NCBI GenBank assembly: GCA_004535795.1
Contig: SPIA01000002.1
Location: 428,250 to 492,249, forward strand
DNA: 64,000 nt
Direction: 5' to 3'
Source of the DNA: Gammaproteobacteria bacterium LSUCC0057
GTDB taxonomy: Bacteria > Pseudomonadota > Gammaproteobacteria > Pseudomonadales > Porticoccaceae
Part shown: positions 10,347-20,251 of the stretch, in pieces
Numbering within the stretch: position 1 is the stretch's first letter
Layout of the letters: the number at the start of each line of letters is the position of its first letter
Notes under the pieces: model-generated
The model's input: only the letters and a program-made list of their open reading frames with translations
What the model was told of the DNA's origin: nothing
The model's database searches: none
Position numbers and translations under genes: made by a program

Positions 10347-11492
10347 TCACTGCTGGTCGAAGGCGGCTACCACGCTGTTGAGAAAGCGGTAGCCGAGTTC
10401 GGTGGTCTGCAGCCGCGTCGTATCTGCCACCAGCAGCCCGCGCCGCTGAAGCTGTTGCACCGTGGCGGCGATCTGCTGGGGAGGGAGACCGGTGCGCTGG
10501 CTGAACAGCTCGCTGGCCACCCCTTGGCGCAGCCGCAGCGCATTGAGCATAAACTCCAGTGCCAGTTCCTCGGGCGCCAGGTTGCGCGACTGTGCGCGCG
10601 GATTGTCGCGGCTGAGATAGTCTTCGGGCCGGCGACTATTTTGGCTGCGGCTGACCTGTAGTTGGCCGCCGACCCAGGCGCTGATCTTGCTGTGGGCGCC
10701 GGCACCAATGCCGAGGTAGTCGCCAAATTGCCAGTAGTTGAGATTGTGGCGGGCGGCGCTGCCGCGATGATAAGCAGAGACCTCGTAGTGGTTAAAGCCA
10801 GCTGCCAGCAGCCGCTGGTGACCGCGCACAGCGATCTCCTCGAGCACCTCTTCGCTGGGCAGTGGTGGCGGCTTAGAGTAGAACTCGGTGTTGGCTTCGA
10901 GGGTGAGCTGATACCACGAGATGTGCTCGACACCGCTGTCGATGGCGCAATTCAGGTCGGCCAATGCCTGCGCGGCGGTCTGTTCCACCAGTCCGTGCAT
11001 AAGGTCGATGTTAATGCGGGCAAAGCCTGCGCGCTGCGCCATCGCCACCGCGCAGTGCGCCTCGCGATGGTCGTGGACCCGCCCGAGCCGCTGCAGCTGC
11101 TCGCTGTCAAAGCTCTGCACGCCAATACTCAAGCGATTGACGCCAGCACGGCGGTAGCCGCTGAAGCGCTGCTGCTCGGCGGCGCCGGGATTGGCCTCCA
11201 GGGTGATCTCGATGTCGTCGACAAAGCCCATACGGTCTTTGGCGCTGTCGACAACGGCGGCGATCGCCGCTGCCGAAAACAGCGACGGGGTACCGCCGCC
11301 AAAAAAAATCGATTGCAGCGGCCGCCCGGCAGCAGCGCGCTGCGCATGCTGCAGCTCGCGTTGCAGCGCGCTGACATAGGCTTGCTCGGGCAGCGCGGCG
11401 GGGGCGCGGTGCGAATTAAAGTCGCAGTAGGGGCACTTTTTTATGCACCATGGGATGTGCACATAGAGCGACAGCGGCGGCAGTTCGCTCAC
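10347..11492 (-). CDS. hemW: radical SAM heme chaperone HemW
   Basis: Heme chaperone related to coproporphyrinogen dehydrogenase HemN. The 381 residues carry the radical-SAM cluster motif CIKKCPYC (Cys16, Cys20, Cys23) near the N-terminus, GGGTPSL, and a C-terminal winged-helix-like HemN domain. HemW lacks the N-terminal extension of true HemN, which fits the cysteine position here. Last gene of the minus-strand run that begins at yggS; its start overlaps the rdgB stop by 4 bp. Confidence 0.93.
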   Translation of the reverse strand: MSELPPLSLYVHIPWCIKKCPYCDFNSHRAPAALPEQAYVSALQRELQHAQRAAAGRPLQSIFFGGGTPSLFSAAAIAAVVDSAKDRMGFVDDIEITLEANPGAAEQQRFSGYRRAGVNRLSIGVQSFDSEQLQRLGRVHDHREAHCAVAMAQRAGFARINIDLMHGLVEQTAAQALADLNCAIDSGVEHISWYQLTLEANTEFYSKPPPLPSEEVLEEIAVRGHQRLLAAGFNHYEVSAYHRGSAARHNLNYWQFGDYLGIGAGAHSKISAWVGGQLQVSRSQNSRRPEDYLSRDNPRAQSRNLAPEELALEFMLNALRLRQGVASELFSQRTGLPPQQIAATVQQLQRRGLLVADTTRLQTTELGYRFLNSVVAAFDQQ

Positions 11493-12109
11493 TCGGGGAG
11501 AAAGTCGCTGAGTGCCGCCAACAGCTGACGACTGGCCGCGGCGCGATGGCTGAGAGTATTTTTGACTGCACTGTCGAGTTGGGCGGCTGTGCAGTTGAGC
11601 TCGGGCAAGAAAAATATTGGATCGTAGCCAAAGCCACCGTTGCCGCTCGGTGCGCTGGCGATCATGCCGCGCCAGCTGCCGTGGCAGATTAACGGAGTCG
11701 GATCGTCGGCATGGCGCAGCAACACCAAGACCGCATGGTAGTGGGCGCGGCGCTCAGCGGCGGGGGTATCAGCGAGTGCTACCAACAATTTGTCGAGGTT
11801 GTCGCGGTCGCTGGCAGCGCTGCCGGCATAGCGGGCTGAGTAGATGCCGGGAGCGCCATCGAGCGCGTCGACCGCCAGGCCGGAGTCATCGGCCAGCGCC
11901 GGCAGCCCGGTCGCGCGCGCGGCGTTGCGCGCTTTTAACAGTGCGTTTTCGACGAAGGTAAGACCAGTCTCTTCGGCCTCCGCCACCCCGAGCTGTGACT
12001 GCGCAACCAGCTGCCAGCCGTGCGGTTTAAACAGCACCTGCAGCTCGTCAATTTTTTTGGCGTTGCCGCTGGCCAGCACCAGCCGCTTGTCCCTACCACT
12101 ACTGCTCAT
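11489..12109 (-). CDS. rdgB: dITP/XTP pyrophosphatase (RdgB/HAM1)
   Basis: House-cleaning enzyme that hydrolyses dITP and XTP to monophosphates and keeps deaminated purines out of DNA. The 206 residues show [14 protein letters not shown] at the N-terminus, [20 protein letters not shown] with the metal and substrate residues, and C-terminal GFGYDPIF and LSHRAAA. It overlaps the preceding DUF4426 gene by 11 bp and hemW by 4 bp, so all three are probably translated from one message. Confidence 0.96.
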   Translation of the reverse strand: MSSSGRDKRLVLASGNAKKIDELQVLFKPHGWQLVAQSQLGVAEAEETGLTFVENALLKARNAARATGLPALADDSGLAVDALDGAPGIYSARYAGSAASDRDNLDKLLVALADTPAAERRAHYHAVLVLLRHADDPTPLICHGSWRGMIASAPSGNGGFGYDPIFFLPELNCTAAQLDSAVKNTLSHRAAASRQLLAALSDFLPE

Positions 12110-12560
12110 AAAAACGCTTCTTAAAGTTAAAACTTTTCAGCGGCTGGCCAGCGCTGTCAACAGTCACGGTGAAGCTGAGAAAAGATTCGCCGTCGATCTC
12201 GAACGGGGCCAAGTAGTAGATGGCGTCGCCTTCATCAATGGTGATGAACTCGAGCGACTGCTGTTGTTGGAAGATGTTGCTGACGCGGCCGCTGAGCAGC
12301 GCCGGGTGAGTGCGGTTAGCGCTGTCGACGACAGCGATATTGATCAAGCCGGCATCGCGACCGCGCCGCAACTGGTAGCGCTGGGCGATCTCGGGCTGGA
12401 TAAAGGTGCTGTTAAAGGCGCTGTAGACAATGCGGAAGCCGCCGCCGATCGGCACCTCAGTGGCCGCCACCGGCAGCGCCAAGCCGAGCAGCAAGCCCAG
12501 CAGCAGTCGCGCTAAACCGCGACGGCGATGACCTCGCGGTGGCTGTAAGGTGGCGAGCAT
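12099..12560 (-). CDS. exported DUF4426-type protein
   Basis: A 153-residue protein of unknown function with an N-terminal signal peptide (basic RRRGLARLL, then a Leu-rich core, then ALPVAATE as a likely cleavage region). I choose the ATG at 12560 because it overlaps the metW stop as TGATG and places the signal peptide at the N-terminus; the frame is also open further upstream but would run inside metW. It resembles the short periplasmic DUF4426 family found between metW and rdgB in Pseudomonas-like genomes. Inferred location is the periplasm. Confidence 0.75.
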   Translation of the reverse strand: MLATLQPPRGHRRRGLARLLLGLLLGLALPVAATEVPIGGGFRIVYSAFNSTFIQPEIAQRYQLRRGRDAGLINIAVVDSANRTHPALLSGRVSNIFQQQQSLEFITIDEGDAIYYLAPFEIDGESFLSFTVTVDSAGQPLKSFNFKKRFYEQ

Positions 12561-13156
12561 CACGGCTTTCGACTCAGTTGGTAGACGGCGGTTTCGGTGA
12601 ATAGATTGGGCAGCAGACCGGTCAGCCAGCGGTCGGGCCAGGCGCTCGCCAACCGTTTGCGCTGCAGAATGGCGATGCCGCGCTCGGCGCAGAGCTGTTC
12701 GAAATCGCGGTAGGTAAAAAAGTGAATATTGGGGGTGTCGTACCACTGATAGGCGAGCTGCTTGGTCACTGGCATACGGCCGCGCAGGGCCAGATAGGCG
12801 CGCGCGCGCCACTGGCCAAAGTTGGGGAAGGTGACAATACAGTGGCGGCCGATGCGCAACATCTCATCGAGCACCAAGTGTGGATAGCGCATCGCCTGCA
12901 GCGCCTGCGTCATCACTACCGTGTCGAAGCTGTGGTCGCTGAAGTTGTCCAAACTGTTATTGAGATCTTGTTCGATTACATTGACACCGCGGGCAATGCA
13001 GGCCTGAATGGAGTCGGCGTCGATCTCTAAACCGTAGCCGCGCACCTGGCGTTGTCGCGCCAGCTCGCTGAGCAGCCAACCGTCGCCACAGCCGAGATCG
13101 AGCACCCGCGACTGCGGTTCGATCCAGCGGGTAATAAACTCAAAGTCAGCTCTCAT
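12560..13156 (-). CDS. metW: methionine biosynthesis protein MetW
   Basis: A 198-residue class I methyltransferase-fold protein. SAM-binding motif [12 protein letters not shown] is present at about residues 19-30, with [16 protein letters not shown] further on. MetW is coupled to MetX in many proteobacteria and stimulates or is needed for homoserine acylation. The metX stop and metW start overlap by 4 bp, so translation is likely coupled. Confidence 0.93.
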   Translation of the reverse strand: MRADFEFITRWIEPQSRVLDLGCGDGWLLSELARQRQVRGYGLEIDADSIQACIARGVNVIEQDLNNSLDNFSDHSFDTVVMTQALQAMRYPHLVLDEMLRIGRHCIVTFPNFGQWRARAYLALRGRMPVTKQLAYQWYDTPNIHFFTYRDFEQLCAERGIAILQRKRLASAWPDRWLTGLLPNLFTETAVYQLSRKP

Positions 13157-14322
13157 GGCCGCGCCTCCACCGCTTGCGCGGCGCGCGCCAGGTAGGTGCC
13201 GAGCGCCTCTTGGTAGCGGCGGTTGGGCAGCAAGAAGGCGTCGTGGCCCTGGTCGGACTCGATCTCGCAGTAACAGACGTCGCGACCGGCAGCGACCAAC
13301 GCCTGGACAATTTCCCGCGAGCGGGCCGGGGCAAAACGCCAGTCGCTAGAGAAAGAGATCACTTGAAAGCCACAGCGGGCGCGGCGGAAAGCGGCTACCG
13401 CATCGTTGTCGTAGGCGCGGGCGAGATCAAAATAGTCGAGCATTTTGGTAATTAGCAGGTAGCTGTTGGCGTCAAACGCGCCGGAAAACTTATCGCCCTG
13501 ATGGTTGAGGTAGCTCTCTATCTCAAACTGCACCGGAGAGGCAGAGCCGGTGGCGAAATCGCCCAGGCGCAGCTCGCGACCAAACTTTTGCCCCATCAGT
13601 TCATCGGAGAGATAGGTGACGTGGCCGATCATTCTCGCCAGCGCCAATCCGCGCTGCGGACTGGTATTGTGCTGCGCGTACTGCCCGTCGTAAAAATCGG
13701 GATCCGATTTGATGGCGCGGCGGGCAATTTCATTGAAGGCGATATTCTGTGCGCTCAATTTCATCGCCGAGGCGATCACCACGCAGTGGTCGAGCAGCTC
13801 CGGGTACTCCAGCGACCAACGCATCGCCTGCATGCCGCCGAGGCTGCCGCCGACCACCGCCGCCCAGCGGCTAACGCCCAGTTCATCCATTAGTAGGCGC
13901 TGCGAATTGACCCAGTCGCGCGCCCGCAGCGGCGGAAACTCGGCTGCCCACGGCTGGCCGGTGGCGGGGTTCTCGGTCAACGGCCCAGTGCTGCCAAAGC
14001 AGCTGCCGATATTGGTCGGGCAGACCACGTAAAAGCGCTCGGTATCAATCGGCTTGCCCGGGCCAATGTAGTGCTCCCACCAGCCGGGGCGGCTGTCGCC
14101 GCGGTGATAGCCGGCGGCGTGGTGGTGACCACTGAGCGCGTGGCAGATCAGGATGGCGTTATCGCCGCGGCGGTTGAGCTGGCCGTAACACTCGACCTCG
14201 AGTTGGTGGCTGTCGAGCACCACCCCGCAAGCCAGCGCCAGCGGTCGCTCAATAGCGACGCGGCGGCTGGTGACGATACCGACGGAGTCGGCGGGCAGAG
14301 TGTCGGGGAGAGTGTCGGGCAT
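13153..14322 (-). CDS. metX: homoserine O-acyltransferase MetX
   Basis: Alpha/beta-hydrolase enzyme that acylates homoserine for methionine synthesis; 389 residues. The nucleophile elbow [12 protein letters not shown], the oxyanion-region [10 protein letters not shown], the [11 protein letters not shown] loop and the C-terminal catalytic DQGHDAF (His) are all present. In many gammaproteobacteria MetX uses succinyl-CoA rather than acetyl-CoA; I do not settle the acyl donor. Forms a translationally coupled pair with metW and follows yggT by 74 bp. Confidence 0.93.
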   Translation of the reverse strand: MPDTLPDTLPADSVGIVTSRRVAIERPLALACGVVLDSHQLEVECYGQLNRRGDNAILICHALSGHHHAAGYHRGDSRPGWWEHYIGPGKPIDTERFYVVCPTNIGSCFGSTGPLTENPATGQPWAAEFPPLRARDWVNSQRLLMDELGVSRWAAVVGGSLGGMQAMRWSLEYPELLDHCVVIASAMKLSAQNIAFNEIARRAIKSDPDFYDGQYAQHNTSPQRGLALARMIGHVTYLSDELMGQKFGRELRLGDFATGSASPVQFEIESYLNHQGDKFSGAFDANSYLLITKMLDYFDLARAYDNDAVAAFRRARCGFQVISFSSDWRFAPARSREIVQALVAAGRDVCYCEIESDQGHDAFLLPNRRYQEALGTYLARAAQAVEARP

Positions 14323-14396
14323 GGCGGCTTAATTCACGCAAACTGTTGGCGGTAGAGCGCAGTCTAAGAGCCCGCCGCGGCGGCGGCAAGCGGCCA

Positions 14397-14927
14397 TTAC
14401 AGCAGTGCCCCCTGCAGCGCGTTAAACAACATCGGCAGAAGCCGGTCGCGGACGCTGATCAGCACCAGGATCGCCGCCATAGGCGATAGATCTAGCATGC
14501 CCAGCGGTGGAATAAAGCGGCGAAAAACACCCATATAAGGCTCGACCAACTGCGCTATCACGCGCAGCAGCGGGTTGCTGCCGTTGCCGACCCAGCTGGC
14601 GATGATGATGATAAAGATCGCCCAAAAGTAGAGGTCCATGAGCAGCACTAAAAGCCCGTAACTGGACTGCAACAGAGCCACCACAGGGCTGGCGCCGGCG
14701 AACAGAAAATAGCCAAAGCGCACGCCCAGCGCCGCCGCCAGAGCGGCGCAGTTGAGGCGACCGATCGACGGCAACAACCGACTCAGCGGTTCGACCACCG
14801 GCGCCGACAGCTTAAACACCGTCTGCGACAGCGGGTTGTAGAAGTCTGCCTGAACCGCTTGCAATAACAGCCGGATCAAAAACAAGCTGCTGAGCAGTTG
14901 TACCGCAATACCCAGTAAAAAATTCAT
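14397..14927 (-). CDS. YggT family integral membrane protein
   Basis: A 176-residue protein made of two copies of the YggT unit, each with two hydrophobic helices and a short motif (IRLLLQAVQADFYNPLSQ in the first, SWVGNGSNPLLRVIAQ in the second, followed by a Pro-rich RRFIPPLGMLDLSP). Membrane location is clear; the molecular role of the family is not established, with osmotic or cation stress links reported in E. coli. It lies 3 bp after proC, the standard neighbourhood. Confidence 0.9.
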   Translation of the reverse strand: MNFLLGIAVQLLSSLFLIRLLLQAVQADFYNPLSQTVFKLSAPVVEPLSRLLPSIGRLNCAALAAALGVRFGYFLFAGASPVVALLQSSYGLLVLLMDLYFWAIFIIIIASWVGNGSNPLLRVIAQLVEPYMGVFRRFIPPLGMLDLSPMAAILVLISVRDRLLPMLFNALQGALL

Positions 14928-14930
14928 TGT

Positions 14931-15767
14931 TTAATCCTTATGCGGCTGTGGGCCGAGCTCGGCAGCCATCTCGGCACTGCGTTCGGCCGCGCCCAACATC
15001 GCCGCGCGCACCGTCGACTCCAGCCCTTGGCGGGTAAAAATGGCCAGCGCGCGCTCGGTGGTGCCGCCGGGGGAGGTGACCTTGCCGCGCAGTGTGGCCG
15101 GGCTATCACCGCTGTGGCGCGCCATAGCGGCGGCACCTTGGGCGGTCTGTACCGCTAGTTGGTGGGCGGTGGCGGCATCTAACCCCATCTCCTCGGCGAC
15201 TTTCGCCATCAGCTCCATAAGCAGAAAGAAATACGCCGGGCCGCTGCCGGAGAGTGCCGTGACGGTATCGATCAGCTCCTCGCGGCCCACCCAGTGAGCG
15301 ACGCCAATTGCTGAAAACAGCTGCTCGGCGCGCTGGCGCTGCGCAGGCGATACCGAGTCGGCGGCATACAGCCCGGTGGCACCTTGTTGCAACAGCGCTG
15401 GGGTGTTGGGCATGGCGCGCACCAGCGGCGTGGCGGCGCCCAGCCAATGGGCGAGGGCGGCGCAGTCAATGCCGGCGGCGATAGAGACCAGCAGTGGCCG
15501 GTGGCTCACTGCCGCCGCCAGGGGCTCTGCCACGGCTGCCATCTGTTGTGGTTTTACCGCCAGCACAATAACCTCGGCGGCAGCGGCACAGTGCGCCGCG
15601 GCGCTGGCATCGGCCACCACCACGCCAAAGTCGCGCGCCAGTGCTGCGCCGACATCGGCATTCGGTTCACAGACGGTGATCGCCTCCGCGCTGTGGCCAG
15701 CGGCGATAATGCCGCCGATCAGACTGCGCGCCATATTGCCGCCACCGATAAACAAAAGAGGGTACAT
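14931..15767 (-). CDS. proC: pyrroline-5-carboxylate reductase
   Basis: NAD(P)H-dependent last step of proline synthesis, 278 residues. The N-terminal Rossmann motif FIGGGNMARSLIGG, the VKPQQM segment, and the C-terminal signature TVTALSGSGPAYFFLLMEL with the following VTSPGGTTERAL are all there. Upstream yggS is 42 bp away and yggT follows after 3 bp, a conserved three-gene unit. Confidence 0.97.
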   Translation of the reverse strand: MYPLLFIGGGNMARSLIGGIIAAGHSAEAITVCEPNADVGAALARDFGVVVADASAAAHCAAAAEVIVLAVKPQQMAAVAEPLAAAVSHRPLLVSIAAGIDCAALAHWLGAATPLVRAMPNTPALLQQGATGLYAADSVSPAQRQRAEQLFSAIGVAHWVGREELIDTVTALSGSGPAYFFLLMELMAKVAEEMGLDAATAHQLAVQTAQGAAAMARHSGDSPATLRGKVTSPGGTTERALAIFTRQGLESTVRAAMLGAAERSAEMAAELGPQPHKD

Positions 15768-15809
15768 AGTACAGAGTCCGTGGTCGTTGCTTGCTGGGGT
15801 TACGCTATC

Positions 15810-16523
15810 CTAACGCAGTGGCGCGCGCGCGCCAAAAATATCGCTGCCGACACGGACGATGGTGGCGCCTTCGGCAATTGCTGCCTCGAGATCGCCAGAC
15901 ATGCCCATCGACAGGGTATCCATGGGTTGCTGCTGCAGAGCTGTAAGCTGTTTATTGAGGCTGTCGCGCAACACGCGCAGAGCGGCGAACGGCGCGCGCT
16001 GTTGCTCAATGGCGGCGCGCGGTTTGGGAATGGCCATCAGCCCGCGCAGCCGAATGCCGGGCAGCGTCGCCACCGCCGCGGCAACCTCGGCCAGCTCGGC
16101 GGGTCGCAGCCCCGCCTTGCTCGGTTCGTCGTCGATATTGACCTGCAGACAGATATTCAGCGGCGCCAGCGCAGCGGGGCGCTGGGCGGCGAGCCGTTGA
16201 GCGATCTTGAGGCGGTCGACGCTGTGCACCCAGTCAAACAGTTCGGCGGCGCGGCGGGTCTTGTTAGCTTGCAGCGGGCCGATAAAGTGCCACTGCAGTG
16301 GCGCGCCAGGCGACTGCAGCTGGGCAATTTTCTGCTCGGCTTCCTGTAGGTAGTTCTCGCCGAAGGCCTTCAGCCCGGCCCGCTCGGCGGCGCGAATGGC
16401 GGCCACCGGTTGAGTTTTGCTAACCGCCAGCAACTGTACGCTGTCGCTGTTGCGGCCAGCGCCGCGCAACGCGTGTTGCAACCGCTGTTGCACAGCGCTA
16501 ATGTTGTCGGCAATTGAGTTCAT
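15810..16523 (-). CDS. YggS/PLPBP family pyridoxal-phosphate homeostasis protein
   Basis: A 237-residue TIM-barrel PLP-binding protein related to the N-terminal domain of alanine racemase; it buffers PLP and affects amino-acid pools rather than catalysing racemisation. The PLP lysine is in LLAVSKTQPV, then FGENYLQEAEQK, WHFIGPLQANK, and the C-terminal SMGMSGDLEAAIAEGATIVRVG phosphate-binding part. I start at the ATG at 16523 (MNSIADNISAVQQRL) because longer forms add 12 residues with no family match. First gene of the run that reaches hemW; divergent from pilT. Confidence 0.93.
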   Translation of the reverse strand: MNSIADNISAVQQRLQHALRGAGRNSDSVQLLAVSKTQPVAAIRAAERAGLKAFGENYLQEAEQKIAQLQSPGAPLQWHFIGPLQANKTRRAAELFDWVHSVDRLKIAQRLAAQRPAALAPLNICLQVNIDDEPSKAGLRPAELAEVAAAVATLPGIRLRGLMAIPKPRAAIEQQRAPFAALRVLRDSLNKQLTALQQQPMDTLSMGMSGDLEAAIAEGATIVRVGSDIFGARAPLR

Positions 16524-16613
16524 GAGTTTGCTGAGTCCTAGCACACCAGCGCACAGCATACTGTAACTCGTCGCAGCGGGTGAACTGTTGCGGCGCTGAC
16601 AGTGGAGTTAAAT

Positions 16614-17657
16614 GTGGATATCAACCAACTGCTGGCCTTTAGTGCCGCTCAGGGTGCCTCCGACCTGCACCTCTCCGCCGGTTTGCCGCCGATGCTGCGG
16701 GTGGACGGAGAGGTCAGCCAGATTAACCTGCCGGCGCTCGACGCCGAGACAGTGGCGGCGATGATCGCGGCGACCTTGGGCGACCATGACGAGGCGCGGC
16801 GCAGCGAGTGGCAGCAGAACCTGGAGTGCGACTACAGCTACGAGCTGCCCGGCACGGCGCGCTTTCGGGTCAACGCCTTTCAGCACAGCCGCGGCCCCGG
16901 TGCAGTATTTAGAACGATCCCCAGCGAGGTGTTGAGCCTGGAACAGCTGGGGCTGGGCGAGATCTTCAGGCGCATCGCCGCACTGCCGCGCGGTCTGGTG
17001 TTGATCACCGGGCCGACCGGCTCGGGCAAGTCGACCACGCTGGCGGCATTGATCGACTACATCAACAAACATCGCCAAGACCATATTTTAACCATTGAAG
17101 ACCCCATCGAGTTTGTTCACCACAGCGCCTTGTCGTTGATCAACCAGCGCGAACTGCACCGCGACACCCACAGTTTTAGTGCGGCGCTGCGCTCGGCGCT
17201 GCGCGAGGACCCCGACGTGATTCTAGTCGGTGAGCTGCGCGATCTGGAGACTATCCGGTTGGCATTGACGGCTGCGGAGACCGGCCATCTGGTCTTCGCC
17301 ACGCTGCACACCTCGTCGGCGGCCAAGACCATCGACAGGATAATTGATGTGTTTCCAGCCGGCGAAAAAGCCATGGTGCGATCGATGCTGTCGGAGTCTT
17401 TACAGGCGGTGGTAGCGCAGACGCTGCTAAAAAAGGTCGGCGGCGGCCGGGTTGCCGCACAGGAGATCCTTATTGCCAGCGCCGCAGTGCGCAACATGAT
17501 TCGCGAAGACAAAGTGGCGCAGATCTACTCGGCGCTGCAAAGTGGCGCAGCGCTCGGCATGCAGACTCTCGACCAGCATCTCTCGCAGCTGGTGGCCAGC
17601 GGCGTGGTCGAGTTGTCGGTAGCGCGCCAACAGGCTCGCCATCCCGACGCCCTCTAG
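16614..17657 (+). CDS. pilT: type IV pilus retraction ATPase PilT
   Basis: Hexameric ATPase that powers pilus retraction and twitching. I place the start at GTG 16614 (MDINQLLAFSAAQGASDLHL): GGAG lies 6 nt upstream and the length of 347 matches the family; an in-frame GTG at 16602 would sit before that site. Visible motifs are Walker A GPTGSGKSTT, the Asp box TIEDPIEFVH, Walker B DVILVGELRD, the His box GHLVFATLHTSSAAKT and the C-terminal AVRNMIRE (AIRNLIRE box). The paralogue pilU, which usually follows, is absent here. Confidence 0.97.
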   Translation: MDINQLLAFSAAQGASDLHLSAGLPPMLRVDGEVSQINLPALDAETVAAMIAATLGDHDEARRSEWQQNLECDYSYELPGTARFRVNAFQHSRGPGAVFRTIPSEVLSLEQLGLGEIFRRIAALPRGLVLITGPTGSGKSTTLAALIDYINKHRQDHILTIEDPIEFVHHSALSLINQRELHRDTHSFSAALRSALREDPDVILVGELRDLETIRLALTAAETGHLVFATLHTSSAAKTIDRIIDVFPAGEKAMVRSMLSESLQAVVAQTLLKKVGGGRVAAQEILIASAAVRNMIREDKVAQIYSALQSGAALGMQTLDQHLSQLVASGVVELSVARQQARHPDAL

Positions 17658-18082
17658 CGCGCGGCGAGCTGGTCGAGGTAGCGCTGCACAATCAGCGCAG
17701 CCGCTAAATCGTCAATGCGGTCGTGGCGGCGGCGCTGGTGGCTGTGCTGGTTGATTTCGCGCGCTTCGCGACTGCTGAGACGCTCATCCACCCAGCTCAC
17801 CGCGATACCGGTGCGGCCGTGTAGGCGGTTCCCAAAGCGCCGTGCCAATCGGGTCGACTCGCTGTCACTGCCATCCATATTGAGTGGCAGCCCAACCAAT
17901 AGCCGCGCCGGCTGCCACTGTGCAATCAAGTTTTCAATGGCCGGCCACGGCGGGCCGCCGTCGCGACAGTTGAGTATTTGCAGTGGTGAGACTAAACCGC
18001 TGCCACTGTGGCCGCTGGCGACGCCAATTTGGCTGAGGCCAAAGTCGAACCCCAACAGCTGCTCTCCGCCGTGCTCTGGCAT
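17654..18082 (-). CDS. ruvX: Holliday junction resolvase-like RuvX/YqgF
   Basis: A 142-residue RNase H-fold nuclease family protein; members process pre-16S rRNA 5' ends or branched DNA. It starts MPEHGGEQLLGFDFGLSQIGVASG, with the first catalytic Asp in GFDFG, has GLPLNMDGSDSE in the middle, and WVDERLSSREA near the C-terminus with another acidic catalytic residue. Its 3' end overlaps the convergent pilT by 4 bp. yqgE abuts it directly upstream. Confidence 0.93.
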   Translation of the reverse strand: MPEHGGEQLLGFDFGLSQIGVASGHSGSGLVSPLQILNCRDGGPPWPAIENLIAQWQPARLLVGLPLNMDGSDSESTRLARRFGNRLHGRTGIAVSWVDERLSSREAREINQHSHQRRRHDRIDDLAAALIVQRYLDQLAAR

Positions 18083-18661
18083 CTAGGCGTGACCGGCGTC
18101 GTGGGCGAGCGCGTTGAGATCGAGGCCGATAGCGCGCGCCGCCGCCTGGCTGCGCTCAGCGAGCGGGGTGTGGAACAAGATGTCGCTATCACCGGGCAGG
18201 GTCAACCAGACATTGTCGGCCAGCTCGCGCTCTAGCTGGCCAGCCGACCAGGCGGAGTAGCCGATGGTGACCAGCGCCGCCTCGGGGCCGCGACCGAGCG
18301 CCATATCGGCGAGAATGTCCTGCGAAGCGGTCAGGCAGATATCGCTGTGCAACTGGGTGGTGGACTGCCACTGACGCCGACCGGCCGGGTGCAGAATAAA
18401 CCCGCGGTCGCGCTGTACCGGCCCGCCGTCAAACAGCGGCGCCAAGCCGCACTGCTCATCAAAGCTCAACTGCAGCTGCTTGAATACCGTGCTGAGCGGA
18501 ATATTGAGCTGCTGGTTGACAATAAAGCCCATAGCGCCGTCGGCGGTGTGCTCGGCCAGATAGATCAGCGCGTGGTCGAAGTGGGGGTCGTCAAGACCCG
18601 GCATCGCCAGCAAAAAGTGATGCTTAAAAGAGGTAAATGGTGTGTCGTTAGCGCCGCTCAT
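18083..18661 (-). CDS. YqgE/AlgH family protein
   Basis: A 192-residue cytoplasmic DUF179 protein. Family segments are FLLAMPGLDDPHFDHALIYL at the N-terminus, GAMGFIVNQ, the FDGGPVQRDRGFILH block, and IGYSAWSAGQLERELADN-type sequence near the C-terminus. The biochemical role is unknown; it is named after an alginate regulator in Pseudomonas. The stop of yqgE is directly followed by the ruvX ATG, which is the usual yqgE-ruvX pair. Confidence 0.94.
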   Translation of the reverse strand: MSGANDTPFTSFKHHFLLAMPGLDDPHFDHALIYLAEHTADGAMGFIVNQQLNIPLSTVFKQLQLSFDEQCGLAPLFDGGPVQRDRGFILHPAGRRQWQSTTQLHSDICLTASQDILADMALGRGPEAALVTIGYSAWSAGQLERELADNVWLTLPGDSDILFHTPLAERSQAAARAIGLDLNALAHDAGHA

Positions 18662-18687
18662 AACTGCAATATGGGGCTCCCCGGCCG

Positions 18688-19650
18688 TTACTGCAAGTCT
18701 CGCACGTCGAGTTCTCGAATGATCGCCCCTACCAATTTGTCAGCGATGGCGAGCCCTGTGGCCGCCTCTATCTCGCGCAGACAGGTCGGACTGGTGACAT
18801 TGATCTCGGTGAGGTAGTCGCCAATGATGTCGAGGCCGACGAATAGCAGCCCTTTGTGCTTCAAGGTCGGCGCCACCGCGGCGGCGATTTCACGGTCGCG
18901 CGCCGTCAACGGTTGCACCACGCCGCGGCCACCGGCGGCGAGATTGCCGCGAAAATCGCCACCGCTGGGCAGCCGTGCCAGACAGTGGTCGATCACTTCA
19001 CCGTCGACCACCAGCACACGTTTGTCGCCAGCTTCAATCTGCGGCAAAAACTGCTGCGCCATGATCGTCTCGCGGCCGTGGCGGGTCAGTGTCTCCAAGA
19101 TGACGTTGAGATTTTGGTCGCCCTCGCGGACCCGGAAGATAGAGCTGCCGCCCATGCCGTCGAGCGGTTTGAACACCACATCGCCGTACTGGGCGTGAAA
19201 GCGCTGCAGCCGCTCTTGGTCGCGACTGACCAGCAGCGCAGGGGTGCAGCCGACAAACTGCGTGGCAAAGACTTTTTCATTGCAGTCTCGCAGGCTCTGC
19301 GGGCGGTTGATCACCAGTACCCCCTCGCGTTCGGCCCCCTCGAGGATATAGGTTGAGTAGATAAACTCGCCGTCAAACGGCGGGTCTTTGCGCATGATGA
19401 TGGCGTCCAGTGTCGATAGCGGCGCGTCGTCGGCGGCGCCGAGCTGGTACCACTGCAGTGGGTCATCAAAGACGGTGAGCGGTCGCATCGAAGCGGCGGC
19501 GCTGCCACCCTCGAGGTAGAGGTCGCACTGTTCCATATAGACCAGGTTAAAGCCGGCCCGTTGCGCCGCCAACAACAGCCCCAGTGTGGTATCTTTTTTA
19601 AAGTTAATGGTGGCGATAGGGTCCATTACTACCCCGAGTGTTCTGGCCAT
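18688..19650 (-). CDS. gshB: glutathione synthetase
   Basis: ATP-grasp ligase joining gamma-glutamylcysteine and glycine, 320 residues. Typical stretches are the N-terminal VVMDPIATINFKKDT, IIMRKDPPFDGEFIYSTYIL, VFKPLDGMGGSSIFR (ATP lid), LPSGGDFRGNLAAGG and the C-terminal EINVTSPTCLREIE with metal ligands. It heads gshB-yqgE-ruvX and is divergent from pilG across 142 bp, as in Pseudomonas. Confidence 0.97.
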   Translation of the reverse strand: MARTLGVVMDPIATINFKKDTTLGLLLAAQRAGFNLVYMEQCDLYLEGGSAAASMRPLTVFDDPLQWYQLGAADDAPLSTLDAIIMRKDPPFDGEFIYSTYILEGAEREGVLVINRPQSLRDCNEKVFATQFVGCTPALLVSRDQERLQRFHAQYGDVVFKPLDGMGGSSIFRVREGDQNLNVILETLTRHGRETIMAQQFLPQIEAGDKRVLVVDGEVIDHCLARLPSGGDFRGNLAAGGRGVVQPLTARDREIAAAVAPTLKHKGLLFVGLDIIGDYLTEINVTSPTCLREIEAATGLAIADKLVGAIIRELDVRDLQ

Positions 19651-19792
19651 ACGGCGCTCTCCAGTGAGTCATTCAGTAGCGGCGTATTGTCACCCCGGCA
19701 GCGAATATTTGCCACTGTGGCGAGGCGGGGAATAGCGTTAGAATACCCTGGCCCAGCGGCCAACCAAGCCGCCACCAACAAGAGCAATTGCC

Positions 19793-20251
19793 ATGGACCT
19801 GAGCCCCTACCGAATTGCCGTGATTGACGACAGTCAGACGGTACGCGCCGCCGCCAATGTAGTGTTGGCGCGGGCGGGTGCCACAGTGGTGGAAGCGCAG
19901 GACGGCTACGACGGCCTGGCAGTGGTGGTGGCGCAGCGCCCCGATTTGGTGCTGGTCGATATTATGATGCCGCGCCTCGACGGCCTGCAGCTCACCGCGC
20001 TGCTGCGCGGTCACGCCGAGTTTGCGCAGTTGCCGGTGCTGTTGGTGTCGAGCAAGGACAGCTTGTTTGATCAGGCCCGTGGCAGACTCAGTGGCGCCGA
20101 CGGTTACCTGATAAAACCGTTTAGTGCCGAGGAGTTACTAGCCGCGGTCGGCGCCGCGCTGATCCGCCCGCCGCGCGCCGGGTCAGAGCCGCAGCGAGAA
20201 AACTCTGCAGACTACCCAGTAGACAACCCCACCGCGAGCCCCGCGCAGTGA
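19793..20251 (+). CDS. pilG: PilG-like single-domain response regulator
   Basis: A 152-residue stand-alone receiver domain of the Pil-Chp system controlling type IV pili. Acidic pair Asp12-Asp13 in VIDDSQTVR, phosphoacceptor Asp56 in VDIMMPRLDG, the switch Ser in VSSKD and the Lys in GYLIKPFS are present; the stretch SSKDSLFDQARGRLSGAD is closer to PilG than to PilH. A 25-residue C-terminal tail has no domain I recognise. It is the only receiver domain in the cluster, since the kinase gene lacks one. Overlaps the next gene by 4 bp (GTGA). Confidence 0.88.
   Translation: MDLSPYRIAVIDDSQTVRAAANVVLARAGATVVEAQDGYDGLAVVVAQRPDLVLVDIMMPRLDGLQLTALLRGHAEFAQLPVLLVSSKDSLFDQARGRLSGADGYLIKPFSAEELLAAVGAALIRPPRAGSEPQRENSADYPVDNPTASPAQ

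Noticed and set aside
10662-11528. 288-codon plus-strand frame
   Set aside because: Antisense to hemW, which carries the intact radical-SAM motif.
14350-14397. GC-rich CCGCCGCGGCGG palindrome between yggT and metX as a terminator
   Set aside because: No T-run on either strand, and metX is likely cotranscribed with yggT; probably composition.
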